Both the position numbers and the translations under genes were made by a program. The notes below the pieces were generated by a model. That model was not told the DNA's origin, searched no databases, and saw only the letters and a list, made by a program, of their open reading frames with translations. Shown piece by piece: positions 27,117 through 35,183 of a stretch of DNA of 64,000 nt. The stretch is taken from assembly GCF_023502345.1 (NCBI RefSeq), contig NZ_JAMFLX010000008.1, forward strand, positions 62,001 through 126,000, given 5' to 3'. The stretch comes from Parendozoicomonas callyspongiae. Lineage in GTDB: Bacteria; Pseudomonadota; Gammaproteobacteria; Pseudomonadales; Endozoicomonadaceae. Position 1 is the stretch's first letter. Every line of letters begins with the position of its first letter.

Positions 27117-27559
27117 GTATTGTGGTTGAGATTTTCACTGATGGTGCCTGTAGCGGAAACCCCGGTCCGGGAGGCTGGGGAGCTGTATTGCGTTACGGGG
27201 ATATCAAGGAACGTCATATCTATGGTGGTGAAGCCAATACCACTAACAACCGGATGGAACTGATGGCGGCTATTGAGTCGCTGGCCGTTCTGACCCGGCC
27301 CTGCAAAGTGAAGCTGACCACAGATTCGCAGTATGTGCGCAAGGGCATCACGGAATGGATGGCAGGCTGGAAGCGCAAGAACTGGATGACAGCCAGCAAG
27401 AAGCCGGTCAAGAATGTGGATTTATGGAAGCGTCTGGAGAAAGAGGCGTCCCGCCATGACGTTGACTGGCACTGGATCAAAGGACACAGCGGTCATCCTG
27501 ACAACGAAATGGCTGATGAACTGGCCCGCCGTGGTGCCCAAGAAGCCGCCGGCAAATAA
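27113..27559 (+). CDS. rnhA: Ribonuclease HI
   Basis: RnhA degrades the RNA strand of RNA-DNA hybrids, removing R-loops and primers. All five active-site residues are visible in the 148-residue protein: Asp10 (FTDGAC), Glu49 (NRMEL), Asp71 (TTDSQYV), His125 (KGHSGH) and Asp135 (NEMADELA). The basic handle KRKNW is also present. Translation starts at TTG 27113, overlapping the stop of the upstream methyltransferase. Family N-termini begin at the same place ([10 protein letters not shown]). dnaQ follows after 16 bases, and the rnhA-dnaQ order (both plus strand here) is typical of Pseudomonas relatives. Confidence 0.97.
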   Translation: MSIVVEIFTDGACSGNPGPGGWGAVLRYGDIKERHIYGGEANTTNNRMELMAAIESLAVLTRPCKVKLTTDSQYVRKGITEWMAGWKRKNWMTASKKPVKNVDLWKRLEKEASRHDVDWHWIKGHSGHPDNEMADELARRGAQEAAGK

Positions 27560-27575
27560 CGACTGAGCAGATATT

Positions 27576-28310
27576 ATGTCCCGAATTATCGTACTCGATA
27601 CGGAAACAACCGGTCTGGAACCCAGCCAGGGCCACCGTGTTATTGAAATCGGCTGCGTGGAAGTTATTAACCGCAAGCTGACCGGTAATCACTACCACGT
27701 GTATATCCAGCCTGAGCGGGAGGTGGAAGCGAGTGCCATAGAGGTACACGGTATCACCAATGAGTTCCTGGCAGATAAACCACTGTTTTCCCATATCGCT
27801 GAAGACTTTCTCAATTTTGTTAATGGCGCTGAGCTGGTTATCCATAACGCCCCCTTCGATGTGGGCTTTATCAACCATGAATTCAATCTGCTGGGCGCTC
27901 AGTCTCCAGGTAAGATTGAAGATTATTGCAAGATTACTGACAGCCTGGCGCTGGCACGCCGCAAGCACCCGGGTCAGCGCAACAGCCTGGATGCCCTCTG
28001 TAAACGCTATTTCGTAGATAACTCCAGCCGTACCCTGCACGGAGCATTGCTTGACTCCGAGATACTGGCAGATGTCTACCTGACAATGACCGGTGGTCAG
28101 ACAGCTCTCTCTCTTGGTAGTCAGGACGGTTCCGGTGATGGAGAATCTGGAGCGAGCATGATCCGCCGCCTGTCCACTGACCGCCCTCCACTGAAAGTGC
28201 TGAAAGCAACTGCAGAAGAAATCAGCATGCATCAGGAAAAACTGGCTGCTATTGAAAAGAAGGCCGGAAATTGCTTATGGAAAGAACGTTTTTCTGAAGA
28301 AAATTCCTAA
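27576..28310 (+). CDS. dnaQ: DNA polymerase III epsilon subunit (3'-5' proofreading exonuclease)
   Basis: DnaQ proofreads during chromosome replication as part of the Pol III core. The 244 residues show the DEDDh exonuclease motifs: Exo I VLDTETTGL (Asp8, Glu10), Exo II HNAPFDVGFINHE (about 90), and Exo III KHPGQRNSLDALC with LLDSEILADVYLTMTGGQ beyond it. The C-terminal tail (about 190-244), Leu-rich and less conserved, is the part that binds the polymerase alpha subunit in E. coli. It follows rnhA closely and is probably cotranscribed with it and the methyltransferase gene. Confidence 0.97.
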   Translation: MSRIIVLDTETTGLEPSQGHRVIEIGCVEVINRKLTGNHYHVYIQPEREVEASAIEVHGITNEFLADKPLFSHIAEDFLNFVNGAELVIHNAPFDVGFINHEFNLLGAQSPGKIEDYCKITDSLALARRKHPGQRNSLDALCKRYFVDNSSRTLHGALLDSEILADVYLTMTGGQTALSLGSQDGSGDGESGASMIRRLSTDRPPLKVLKATAEEISMHQEKLAAIEKKAGNCLWKERFSEENS

Positions 28311-28422
28311 GCCAGATCATATAAAGGATTAAATAGTCCGGTAAGCTAACTTCAATAAACTTTGGTATTGCTTATCGGACTGTGCTGCGGAACAGGGCGG
28401 CATTTTCATAGTCATCAGTTCA

Positions 28423-29262
28423 ATGGATCGAACGGAAGAAATTATGATATTGCACCATCAGGATCTCGATCACTTTCAGATTGAAGCCCCCACTGAAGGA
28501 TCATCTCATCAGTGGCTGTACCTTGTTTTTGTCAAAGGCCAGATTGTTCCGGCTCCTGACCAGGGTTACTGCTGGACCGCGCTGCCGGTTCAGGAGGAAC
28601 ATATTCTTCAGCGACACACACTGGGCAGCAGTGATACCTGTGCCTTTGTTGCTGTGGAAGTGGCACCGAACAGGATTCTTATTGAGCCTGAACCACTGCG
28701 CAGTGCAATTATTTCCGACAAGCTGCCTGGCCAGATTCTTCTGCAGGCGGGTGCCTTGATTAACTGGGGCAGGAACTTTCGTTTTTGTCCCCGCTGTAAA
28801 ACCCGGCTGGAGCCGGTTGAAAAAGGCGCTGATCGATCCAGAACCTGCAGCCAGTGCAGCTTCCGTGCTTATCCGGTACTCAGCCCCTGTATTATTGTGT
28901 TGATTACCCGGGGTGACAGCATCCTTCTAGCCCGTTCACACCGTCATCCCCCTGGTTTCCGCTCACTGGTTGCCGGCTTTGTTGAGCCCGGTGAAGATCT
29001 TGAACAGGCCGTTGCCCGTGAGGTTATGGAAGAGACTGGAATCAAAGTCACTGATATTCAGTATTCGAGCAGTCAACCCTGGCCGTTCCCCCATAACCTG
29101 ATGGTTGGTTTTACCGCAAGATACGAAAGCGGGGAGCTGACCATTGATCCGGAAGAGCTTGCAGCCGCAGACTGGTATCCGGTTGATAAGCTGCCAAAGC
29201 TTCCTCCAAAGCAGACCATTGCCCGGAGTCTTATTGATCGGTGGGTAGAACGTTGTATGTAA
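28423..29262 (+). CDS. nudC: NAD+ diphosphatase / RNA decapping hydrolase NudC
   Basis: NudC cleaves NAD(H) to NMN(H) and AMP and removes NAD caps from RNA 5' ends. The 279 residues have an N-terminal domain, a zinc ribbon (CPRCKTRL...CSQC, about 122-146) and the Nudix domain. The full Nudix box GFVEPGEDLEQAVAREVMEETGI is near residues 186-208 (written here as its key residues G, E, REVMEE). The NudC-specific motif SQPWPFPHNLM follows the box. Two ATGs (28423 and 28444) are possible starts; the first is used here. A bidirectional terminator separates it from the converging SCP2 gene. Confidence 0.95.
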   Translation: MDRTEEIMILHHQDLDHFQIEAPTEGSSHQWLYLVFVKGQIVPAPDQGYCWTALPVQEEHILQRHTLGSSDTCAFVAVEVAPNRILIEPEPLRSAIISDKLPGQILLQAGALINWGRNFRFCPRCKTRLEPVEKGADRSRTCSQCSFRAYPVLSPCIIVLITRGDSILLARSHRHPPGFRSLVAGFVEPGEDLEQAVAREVMEETGIKVTDIQYSSSQPWPFPHNLMVGFTARYESGELTIDPEELAAADWYPVDKLPKLPPKQTIARSLIDRWVERCM

Positions 29263-29288
29263 GGTGGGTGTGAAATCTAGCTGGAAAT

Positions 29289-29325
29289 AAAAAAGCTTCC
29301 CTGTGCAAACAAGGAAGCTTTTTTT
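29289..29325. terminator. Bidirectional terminator between nudC and the SCP2 gene
   Basis: AAAAAAGCTTCC pairs with GGAAGCTTTTTT around a 12-base loop. A tract on the left and T tract on the right make it work for both converging genes. Confidence 0.92.
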
Positions 29326-29337
29326 GGAGAGCTGAAA

Positions 29338-29652
29338 TCAGGCTGGAAACAGCTCTGGCAGTTTGGTGGCCAGCATCATATCGCCTTCGGCACGGAGTTT
29401 GCCCATCATGAAAGCCTGCATGCCATCGGTTTCACCAGAAATAATTCCCTTCAGGGTTTCAGAATCCATAATCAGTGTGACATTGGCATCATCGCTGGCA
29501 CCAGGAACAACACCACAGGTTCCGTCCTTAACAATCAGGTGATAGGTGTCACCATCTTCAATATCGAACTGGAAAATCAGATCGAGACCGGCTGCTGCCT
29601 CAGTATTGAAGTGATGCTTCATTTCATCAAAGATTTCAGCAAGATCCGCCAT
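29338..29652 (-). CDS. SCP2 sterol-binding domain protein
   Basis: A 104-residue cytoplasmic protein consisting only of an SCP2 lipid-binding domain. It shows the family pattern: an N-terminal amphipathic helix (LAEIFDEMKHHFN), beta strands ending in VTLIMDSETLKGIISGETDGMQAFMMGKLRAEGDMMLA (cited as its key pieces SETL, GE.DGMQAFM and GKL..EGDMMLA), and a short C-terminal helix. The DGMQAFMMGKLRAEGD block is the usual signature of stand-alone bacterial SCP2 proteins. The ligand is unknown, probably fatty acyl or isoprenoid lipids. It is monocistronic and shares the 262-base divergent region with sohB. Confidence 0.93.
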   Translation of the reverse strand: MADLAEIFDEMKHHFNTEAAAGLDLIFQFDIEDGDTYHLIVKDGTCGVVPGASDDANVTLIMDSETLKGIISGETDGMQAFMMGKLRAEGDMMLATKLPELFPA

Positions 29653-29914
29653 CTTTTTTATCCTTTATCAAAATAATCGGCTGGTGCAGCAATAACCGTC
29701 AGGCTGCTGTCCGTGTTCGGCTTCTGCCCGTTTTATACGAACGGCGTCAGAGTATTTGACTGCTTTATACGTGTCAACCGTAATGCAGTTGTTTTACCTG
29801 TTGCTTCATAAATGCATTCACATCAAACCTTGATGGCAGCATTTTGTGTAATATACCGTGAGCTTGGACAAAGTCTGGTTTATCCTATCGCCTTGGCATA
29901 TATCAAGGAGATGG

Positions 29915-30961
29915 ATGTTGGAATTTCTGTTCGAGATTGGCCTGTTTCTGGTCAAGGTTGTCATTCTGGTTGGCGGAGTTCTGGCAATTGTAGCTGGTGT
30001 GGCTGCTGCCGGTGGGAAAGGAAAGGGTGAAGCCAAGGGGCAGATCAAGGTTCGTAATCTTGCCGATGAATACAAGAACAACCAGAGAACTCTTGAGGAA
30101 ACCATCCTGGAATCCGATGAGCTGAAGAAAAAACGCAAGCAGGAAAAGAAAGACGCAAAGGCCAAAAAGAAGGCTAAAACCGAGGATGATCATGAGATCA
30201 AATCACGGGTTTATGTGCTTGATTTTCATGGTGATATCCGTGCCTCAGCAGTCAGCCGTTTGCGCGAGGAAGTTACCGCCGTTTTAGGTCAGGCTCGTAC
30301 CGAGGATGAAGTTGTTGTTCGTCTGGAAAGCTCCGGCGGTATGGTACACACCTACGGTCTGGCTTCATCCCAGTTGCAGCGTTTTCGTGACCAGAGTATT
30401 CCACTGACAATTGCCGTGGATAAGGTTGCAGCCAGTGGTGGTTACATGATGGCCTGCCTGGCAGACAAACTAATTGCGGCCCCCTTTGCCATTCTGGGTT
30501 CCGTTGGTGTTATGGCACAGATTCCCAACATCAACAGGCTGCTGAAAAAGCATGATGTTGATATTGAACTGCACACTGCTGGCGAATATAAGCGGACTCT
30601 GACCGTGATGGGTGAAAACACCGAGAAAGGGCGAGAGAAGTTTATTGAGGATCTGGAAAAGACCCATGAACTATTTAAGGATTTTGTTGTTCGCGCCCGT
30701 CCTAACGTCGATGTGGAGCAGATTTCTACCGGTGAGATCTGGTATGGCACCCAGGCGATCGGTAAACAACTGATTGATGAACTGAAAACCAGTGATGCCT
30801 ACCTCACAGACTGCTTCGCCAGGGAGCAGGATGTTTATCATATCAGCTGGACTGAGAAGAAAACGTTACCGCAGAAGTTTGGACTGGCCGCACAGCATGC
30901 TGTTGGAGGTTCTCTGAACAGCCTGTGGGAAAAGCTGGTTTCCAGCCGTTTCCCCGGTTAA
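29915..30961 (+). CDS. sohB: Inner-membrane serine protease SohB
   Basis: A SppA-like signal-peptide peptidase anchored in the inner membrane. From ATG 29915 the protein has 348 residues, the same as known SohB. An upstream TTG at 29858 would add 19 residues, but AAGGAG (29905-29910) lies just before 29915. After the N-terminal helix (FEIGLFLVKVVILVGGVLAIV) comes a charged Lys-rich linker (KKKRKQEKKDAKAKKK). The peptidase S49 domain follows, with nucleophile Ser in AASGGYMMAC (about 174) and general-base Lys in AGEYKRTL (about 226). LGSVGVM is also conserved. It is single-gene, converging on the CPA2 antiporter gene. Confidence 0.95.
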   Translation: MLEFLFEIGLFLVKVVILVGGVLAIVAGVAAAGGKGKGEAKGQIKVRNLADEYKNNQRTLEETILESDELKKKRKQEKKDAKAKKKAKTEDDHEIKSRVYVLDFHGDIRASAVSRLREEVTAVLGQARTEDEVVVRLESSGGMVHTYGLASSQLQRFRDQSIPLTIAVDKVAASGGYMMACLADKLIAAPFAILGSVGVMAQIPNINRLLKKHDVDIELHTAGEYKRTLTVMGENTEKGREKFIEDLEKTHELFKDFVVRARPNVDVEQISTGEIWYGTQAIGKQLIDELKTSDAYLTDCFAREQDVYHISWTEKKTLPQKFGLAAQHAVGGSLNSLWEKLVSSRFPG

Positions 30962-30978
30962 CTTTTCCTGTTTTTTTT

Positions 30979-31008
30979 ATGCAGTTAGGGAGACATCCTT
31001 AACTGCAT
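30979..31008. terminator. Hairpin between sohB and the CPA2 antiporter
   Basis: A 9-bp perfect stem (30979-30987 with 31000-31008) lies between two converging genes. A T tract precedes it and only a short T-rich stretch follows, so activity in the plus direction is moderate. Confidence 0.55.
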
Positions 31009-31028
31009 TCTTTATCCCTTCTCAATAT

Positions 31029-32198
31029 TCAATCCCGCCTTAAACGGTCGTTAACAGCAATTGGCGACTCATATCTGAAAACAACAATATACGAAGACAA
31101 CAGCAAGGTGAGAATTGCCACGGCCTGAATAACATGGGCGGCTACGTTATCGATTAACAGCTGGCTGGTCGCGACAGTGGCAATCAACAAAGAAAACTCA
31201 CTGTTCTGCCCCAGGCGGGCTCCAACTTCCCAGGCTGTCGACTGCTTCTCACTCACTTTACGCAGGAAGAACCAGAATACGGGTGGTTTCAACAGCAGGC
31301 AGATGGCGGAAAGTACAAGTCCTGGAATAATCACTTCGTCCAGTAATCCGAGATTAAAACTGGCTCCAACAGAGAAGAAGAACAGAATCAGGAAAAAGTC
31401 CCGCAAAGGCTTGAGATTGATAGCGATATATTGGGCAATCGGGCTGGTTGCGATGGTGATGCCAGCAACAAAAGCTCCAATCTCAGCAGAAAGCCCCAGG
31501 GTATGAGCCAGTTCAGCCAGGCCAAGACACCACCCGATGGCCAGCAGGAACATGTACTCATGGAAACGATCGTATTTTGCCATCAGTGGCAACAGCATAT
31601 AGCGTACGATGCCCCATGCTCCCATAACCAGCAGGGGCAGGGTGGCGAGGGTGGCCAGCAGGGACAGGTAACCATTGCTCAGGCCTTTGCTGTTATACAG
31701 AACCAGCAGCATCATAATGGCGAGTAGATCCTGCAACAGAAGCAGGCTGACCAGAAGTTCACCGGTGTGTTTGTGGTGCAGCACAGTTGTAGGGAGCAGC
31801 TTTATGCCGATGATGGTGCTGGAAAACATCATGGTGCCCCCGATCACCAGGCATTCCGTTGTTGAGAAGCCAAACGCATAGGCTGTGCCATAACCAAGAG
31901 CGGCAAAAACCACCGAGCTGAGCAGCCCGACAATGGCGGTTTTTCGCAGCATATGCATCAGGTGGCTGGGCTGCATATCCAGCCCAAGAAGGAACAGAAG
32001 GAAGATAATGCCAGCGTGACCAATATCGGTCAGCAGGTCGGTATCATTGATAAATTCCAGGCCGTAAGGGCCAAAGATTCCCCCCAGGGCAATATATGCC
32101 ACGATCAGCGGCTGACGAGTTGCCAGCGCGACCGTAGCCAGTAACGCCGCACCGGTAAAAATCAGAAAAAAAGAGTAAAACAGAGAGCCTGAATCCAT
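31029..32198 (-). CDS. CPA2-family Na+(K+)/H+ antiporter, short form
   Basis: A monovalent cation:proton antiporter with the membrane domain only. The 389 residues form about twelve to thirteen helices in the Na_H_Exchanger pattern. LIFTGAALLATVALATRQP, a KefB-like FLLFLLGLDM, and LLLQDLLAIMML (TM5-6, the ion-binding Asp region) can be seen. SAEIGAFVAGITI and FFFSVGASFNL follow the family too. Unlike the 660 aa relative at 36889 it has no RCK/TrkA-N domain and ends 10-15 residues after the last helix, so it would not be nucleotide-gated. Substrate preference cannot be read from the sequence. Confidence 0.92.
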   Translation of the reverse strand: MDSGSLFYSFFLIFTGAALLATVALATRQPLIVAYIALGGIFGPYGLEFINDTDLLTDIGHAGIIFLLFLLGLDMQPSHLMHMLRKTAIVGLLSSVVFAALGYGTAYAFGFSTTECLVIGGTMMFSSTIIGIKLLPTTVLHHKHTGELLVSLLLLQDLLAIMMLLVLYNSKGLSNGYLSLLATLATLPLLVMGAWGIVRYMLLPLMAKYDRFHEYMFLLAIGWCLGLAELAHTLGLSAEIGAFVAGITIATSPIAQYIAINLKPLRDFFLILFFFSVGASFNLGLLDEVIIPGLVLSAICLLLKPPVFWFFLRKVSEKQSTAWEVGARLGQNSEFSLLIATVATSQLLIDNVAAHVIQAVAILTLLLSSYIVVFRYESPIAVNDRLRRD

Positions 32199-32332
32199 GG
32201 GGTAAAACCGTTATAGGAATGCAGTCAGTATATCGGTTTATACGTGCTTGGGAAGCTGGGGAGAGACTTGAGTGCCGGTAAAGCTGACAGAAGTCATCAT
32301 TACCGGCAACTGAATTGTGACTGAAAGGAGTC

Positions 32333-32809
32333 TTACATTCGGCGGAAAAGAGGTTCAGGTCGATCCCATGAAATCTGATAGGCCTCTGAAAATGCATTTA
32401 GGCTTGTACGGGATGTATCAACTGATTCTTGGTCAGGGAGAACAAATCCGCTAAATCCGCAGCGGGCAAAGTAATGAACCTGGTCTGGCAGGAACTGCCC
32501 TGTGGCAATGATCTTGCCGGTAAAATCGAGTCGTTCCCGTAGCAGACGGGCGAGGGTAAACCCTCTGCCATCGGTAAATGCGTGAAAATTGATTGCCACA
32601 ACAGGGACATCTTTTACCAGCTCACCCACGGAATCAATCGGGGTATCAGCACTGGTTATAAGCCCGAGTTTCCACCGGTCTTCCTTGTTAACTGATGTCA
32701 GTTGTTCAGGTGAGACCAGGGTATTTTCCTGGAATGGTGCCTTTTGCTCGGAGGGAGCGATAGCCCATGAAAACTGCGCCTCTGTTGTTAGCTCAATGGC
32801 CTGTTTCAT
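32333..32809 (-). CDS. DUF934 protein linked to sulfite reductase
   Basis: A 158-residue cytoplasmic protein of the DUF934 family. It is almost always encoded next to the hemoprotein sulfite/nitrite reductase in Pseudomonas-like bacteria and presumed to help sulfite reduction, though its biochemical role is not established. The core signature FTDGRGFTLARLLRERL is at about residues 86-102, followed by ATGQFLPDQVHYFARCGF. ATG 32809 is the start: an AAGGAG lies seven bases before it, whereas the GTG at 32815 is only one base from the SD. The gene overlaps the end of the sulfite reductase gene by 17 bases, so they are translated together. Confidence 0.92.
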   Translation of the reverse strand: MKQAIELTTEAQFSWAIAPSEQKAPFQENTLVSPEQLTSVNKEDRWKLGLITSADTPIDSVGELVKDVPVVAINFHAFTDGRGFTLARLLRERLDFTGKIIATGQFLPDQVHYFARCGFSGFVLPDQESVDTSRTSLNAFSEAYQISWDRPEPLFRRM

Positions 32810-34454
32810 AAACACGCTCCTTAAATGGTGTCAGACCAATACGGCGATAAGTGGCAAGGAATGGTTCATTTTCCAGACGCTGCTCTAGGTACACTGCCAG
32901 AAGGCGGCTAACGGCATCAGGTACCTCGGCACGACTGATAGAACGGCCAAGGATTTTGCCCAGTGACGCATCATGCCCGGCAGAGCCGCCAATCATAATC
33001 TGGTAAAACTCCTCACCTTTCTTATCAACACCCAGAATACCAATATTGCCGATATGGTGATGAGCGCAGGCATTCATACATCCGGAGATGTTCAATGACA
33101 GATCACCCAGATCATGCAGGTAATCCAGATCCTCAAATTTCTGCTGGATGGCACTGGCAACAGGGATGGATTTGGCGTTAGCCAGGTTGCAGAAGTCACC
33201 GCCCGGGCAGCAGATAACATCGGTCAGCAACCCTGCATTGGGTGTTGCCAGACTCTGACTTTCAAGTTCCTGCCAAAGCTGGAACAGATCATCTTTGCGG
33301 ACATCAGTCAGAACCATATTCTGCTCATGGGTGATACGTAGAATCCCAAAACTGTATCGATCTGCCAGCTGGGCGATATGATCCATCTGGGTTGCGGTGA
33401 TATCCCCAGGGGCTACACCGGTATTCTTAAGTGTGACCACGACAGCTGCATAACCTTTCACCTTGTGAGAGGAAACATTCCTTTTATACCAGTTAGCGAA
33501 ACCTTTGTTCGAAGCAAGGCTTCTGTTCAGGGTTTCTGATTCTTCAGGAAGTTGAGAATAATCTGGGGCACTGAAGTGGGAGGTGACTCTGTCAACTTCC
33601 TTGGTGGTGAGAGTTGCCGGCCCATCCTGTAAAAACAGCCACTCCTGTTCAACATGAGCCTTGAAGGTATCAATACCCATGGCTTTAACCAGGATCTTGA
33701 TGCGGGCCTTATACTTGTTGTCCCTGCGGCCATACTGGTTGTAAACCCGCAATATGGCGTCCAGATATGTCAGCAAATGCTGCCATGGCAGGAACTCATT
33801 GATTACAGTACCGATGACTGGTGTTCGGCCAAGTCCGCCACCTACAAAAACCTTAAAGCCAGTTTTGCCCTGTTCATTTTTCCGAAGCTGCAGACCGATA
33901 TCGTGAAATTGAACTGCCGCACGATCAGTTTCAGAATTCCCGGTTACTGCAATCTTGAACTTCCTTGGCAGATACGCAAACTCAGGATGGAGTGTTGACC
34001 ACTGACGGATAATTTCACACCAGGGGCGAGGGTCGGCTGTTTCACCTTCCTGGACACCTGCAAAAGGATCGGTGGTGGTATTGCGGATACAGTTGCCGCT
34101 GGTTTGTATCGCGTGCATCTGGACGCTGGCCAGTTCCGCAAGAATATCCGGCACCTGTTCCAGTTTGGGCCAGTTAAACTGAATATTCTGCCTGGTGGTA
34201 AAGTGGGCATATCCCTTGTCATAGAAACGGGAAATATAAGAGAGCTTACGCAGCTGCTGGCTGCTCAATAGCCCATAAGGAATGGCCACCCGTAACATGG
34301 GAGCATGCCGCTGCACGTAGAGTCCATTCTGCAGACGTAGTGGTAGAAAAGCTTCCTCGCTTAAATCGCCGGACAGGTACCGCCGGGTCTGATCCCGGTA
34401 TTGCTCAACGCGTTCATCAACAATGCGCTGGTCAATCTCTGAATAGGTGTACAT
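32793..34454 (-). CDS. cysI: Sulfite reductase, siroheme / 4Fe-4S hemoprotein
   Basis: Reduces sulfite to sulfide for cysteine synthesis, in the single-polypeptide form known from Pseudomonas. From the ATG at 34454 the protein has 553 residues and begins MYTYSEIDQRI, matching the Pseudomonas start; an ATG 13 codons upstream (34493) has no better SD. Two ferredoxin-like half-domains (LRLQNGLYVQRHAPMLRV; YAAVVVTLKNTGVAPGDIT) flank siroheme-binding regions. The cluster cysteines are in CCPGGDFCNLA (about 420) and NISGCMNACAHH (about 465), the C-x5-C...C-x3-C pattern. No separate flavoprotein subunit is nearby. DUF934 follows. Confidence 0.94.
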   Translation of the reverse strand: MYTYSEIDQRIVDERVEQYRDQTRRYLSGDLSEEAFLPLRLQNGLYVQRHAPMLRVAIPYGLLSSQQLRKLSYISRFYDKGYAHFTTRQNIQFNWPKLEQVPDILAELASVQMHAIQTSGNCIRNTTTDPFAGVQEGETADPRPWCEIIRQWSTLHPEFAYLPRKFKIAVTGNSETDRAAVQFHDIGLQLRKNEQGKTGFKVFVGGGLGRTPVIGTVINEFLPWQHLLTYLDAILRVYNQYGRRDNKYKARIKILVKAMGIDTFKAHVEQEWLFLQDGPATLTTKEVDRVTSHFSAPDYSQLPEESETLNRSLASNKGFANWYKRNVSSHKVKGYAAVVVTLKNTGVAPGDITATQMDHIAQLADRYSFGILRITHEQNMVLTDVRKDDLFQLWQELESQSLATPNAGLLTDVICCPGGDFCNLANAKSIPVASAIQQKFEDLDYLHDLGDLSLNISGCMNACAHHHIGNIGILGVDKKGEEFYQIMIGGSAGHDASLGKILGRSISRAEVPDAVSRLLAVYLEQRLENEPFLATYRRIGLTPFKERVYETGH

Positions 34455-34688
34455 AGTTGTTTTTGTTTGCGCATCAGGCTTTGCAATTATCATTGCGAGA
34501 GAAAAATATCAGGGTGTTTTTATTCTTCAAAGTAATATTTATTAATATAAAAAGACTCAAAAATTATATAGAGCCAGAAGATATGCCATTCAGAAATCCA
34601 TTGACGGGAACTGAAATAGATTCTTGAGAGATTCACGGGAGAACGCTAATCTGGACGAACAATAATAATTGCAATCAGGAGAGTGGGT

Positions 34689-34811
34689 ATGGATCAGAAT
34701 TCTTTTAATGAAGAAAAGACAAACCAGGACAGCAAGGTTGATGCAATCTCAGCAGTCGCTTTGATTGTTATTGCCGTGGTTATTGCTGTGTTCTGGGTAT
34801 CAGGTCAATAA
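34689..34811 (+). CDS. 40 aa single-pass membrane microprotein
   Basis: A small reading frame (MDQNSFNEEKTNQDSK...) with a charged 18-residue head and one strong C-terminal hydrophobic helix (AISAVALIVIAVVIAVFW) ending in VSGQ. GGAG lies 8-11 bases before the ATG, and the frame is the only feature in this stretch. Its layout resembles other bacterial microproteins that sit in the inner membrane and modulate partners, but no family is recognised. It converges on the DUF2970 gene, with a hairpin between them, and is divergent from the sulfite reductase gene. Confidence 0.6.
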   Translation: MDQNSFNEEKTNQDSKVDAISAVALIVIAVVIAVFWVSGQ

Positions 34812-34831
34812 GCTTTTTCTGTTGAAATTTC

Positions 34832-34862
34832 TCCGGGCTTAAAGCCTTTTCGATAGCCCGGA
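34832..34862. terminator. Hairpin between two converging small membrane-protein genes
   Basis: A perfect 8-bp G/C-rich stem (34832-34839 with 34855-34862) with a 15-base loop. There is no clear U tract, so this is a moderate call for a shared bidirectional terminator. Confidence 0.5.
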
Positions 34863-34871
34863 AGCACTGCT

Positions 34872-35072
34872 CTAGTCCACTATATATCCCACCAGAAGAG
34901 CCAGCCCTACAACAAAAAGTGCAGTAAATATGATACCGGAAATGATGTAATAGCCCGGGTGCCCATTTGCAAAATCCTGCTGCCTTTTCTTCTCGCTCTG
35001 TACCCCAAAGGCTGCAGCCAGCGTGCTCTGGATAACAGAAAACACACCTGGTTTCTTATCCTTCTCGATCAT
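34872..35072 (-). CDS. DUF2970 small membrane protein
   Basis: A 66-residue protein with the DUF2970 pattern: an N-terminal FSVIQSTLAAAFGVQSEKKRQQDF block and one C-terminal membrane helix (YIISGIIFTALFVVGLALLVGYIV). The family occurs across gamma- and betaproteobacteria and has no assigned function. The AAFGVQSEKKRQ..F stretch is its most conserved part. It is probably a one-gene unit; the gene at 34689 converges on it. Confidence 0.88.
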   Translation of the reverse strand: MIEKDKKPGVFSVIQSTLAAAFGVQSEKKRQQDFANGHPGYYIISGIIFTALFVVGLALLVGYIVD

Positions 35073-35121
35073 GTCTGTTCAGCCATTTTCGTCTGATGTT
35101 GTCATAACTATGTCCTGATAA

Positions 35122-35156
35122 ATAAAAAAAGGCCAGAACCTTGATGGCTCTGACCT
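35122..35156 (-). terminator. Rho-independent terminator after the 507 aa orphan
   Basis: On the minus strand an 11-bp stem (35146-35156 with 35130-35140, two G-U pairs) with a 5-base loop is followed by a seven-U run, 28 bases after the stop. Confidence 0.9.
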
Positions 35157-35183
35157 GTTGAGAATTTCGTGCTCTAAGGTGGA

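Noticed and set aside
27477-28232. A 251-codon antisense frame over rnhA and dnaQ
   Set aside because: Both sense-strand genes are certain, with complete active sites; the antisense frame is a by-product.
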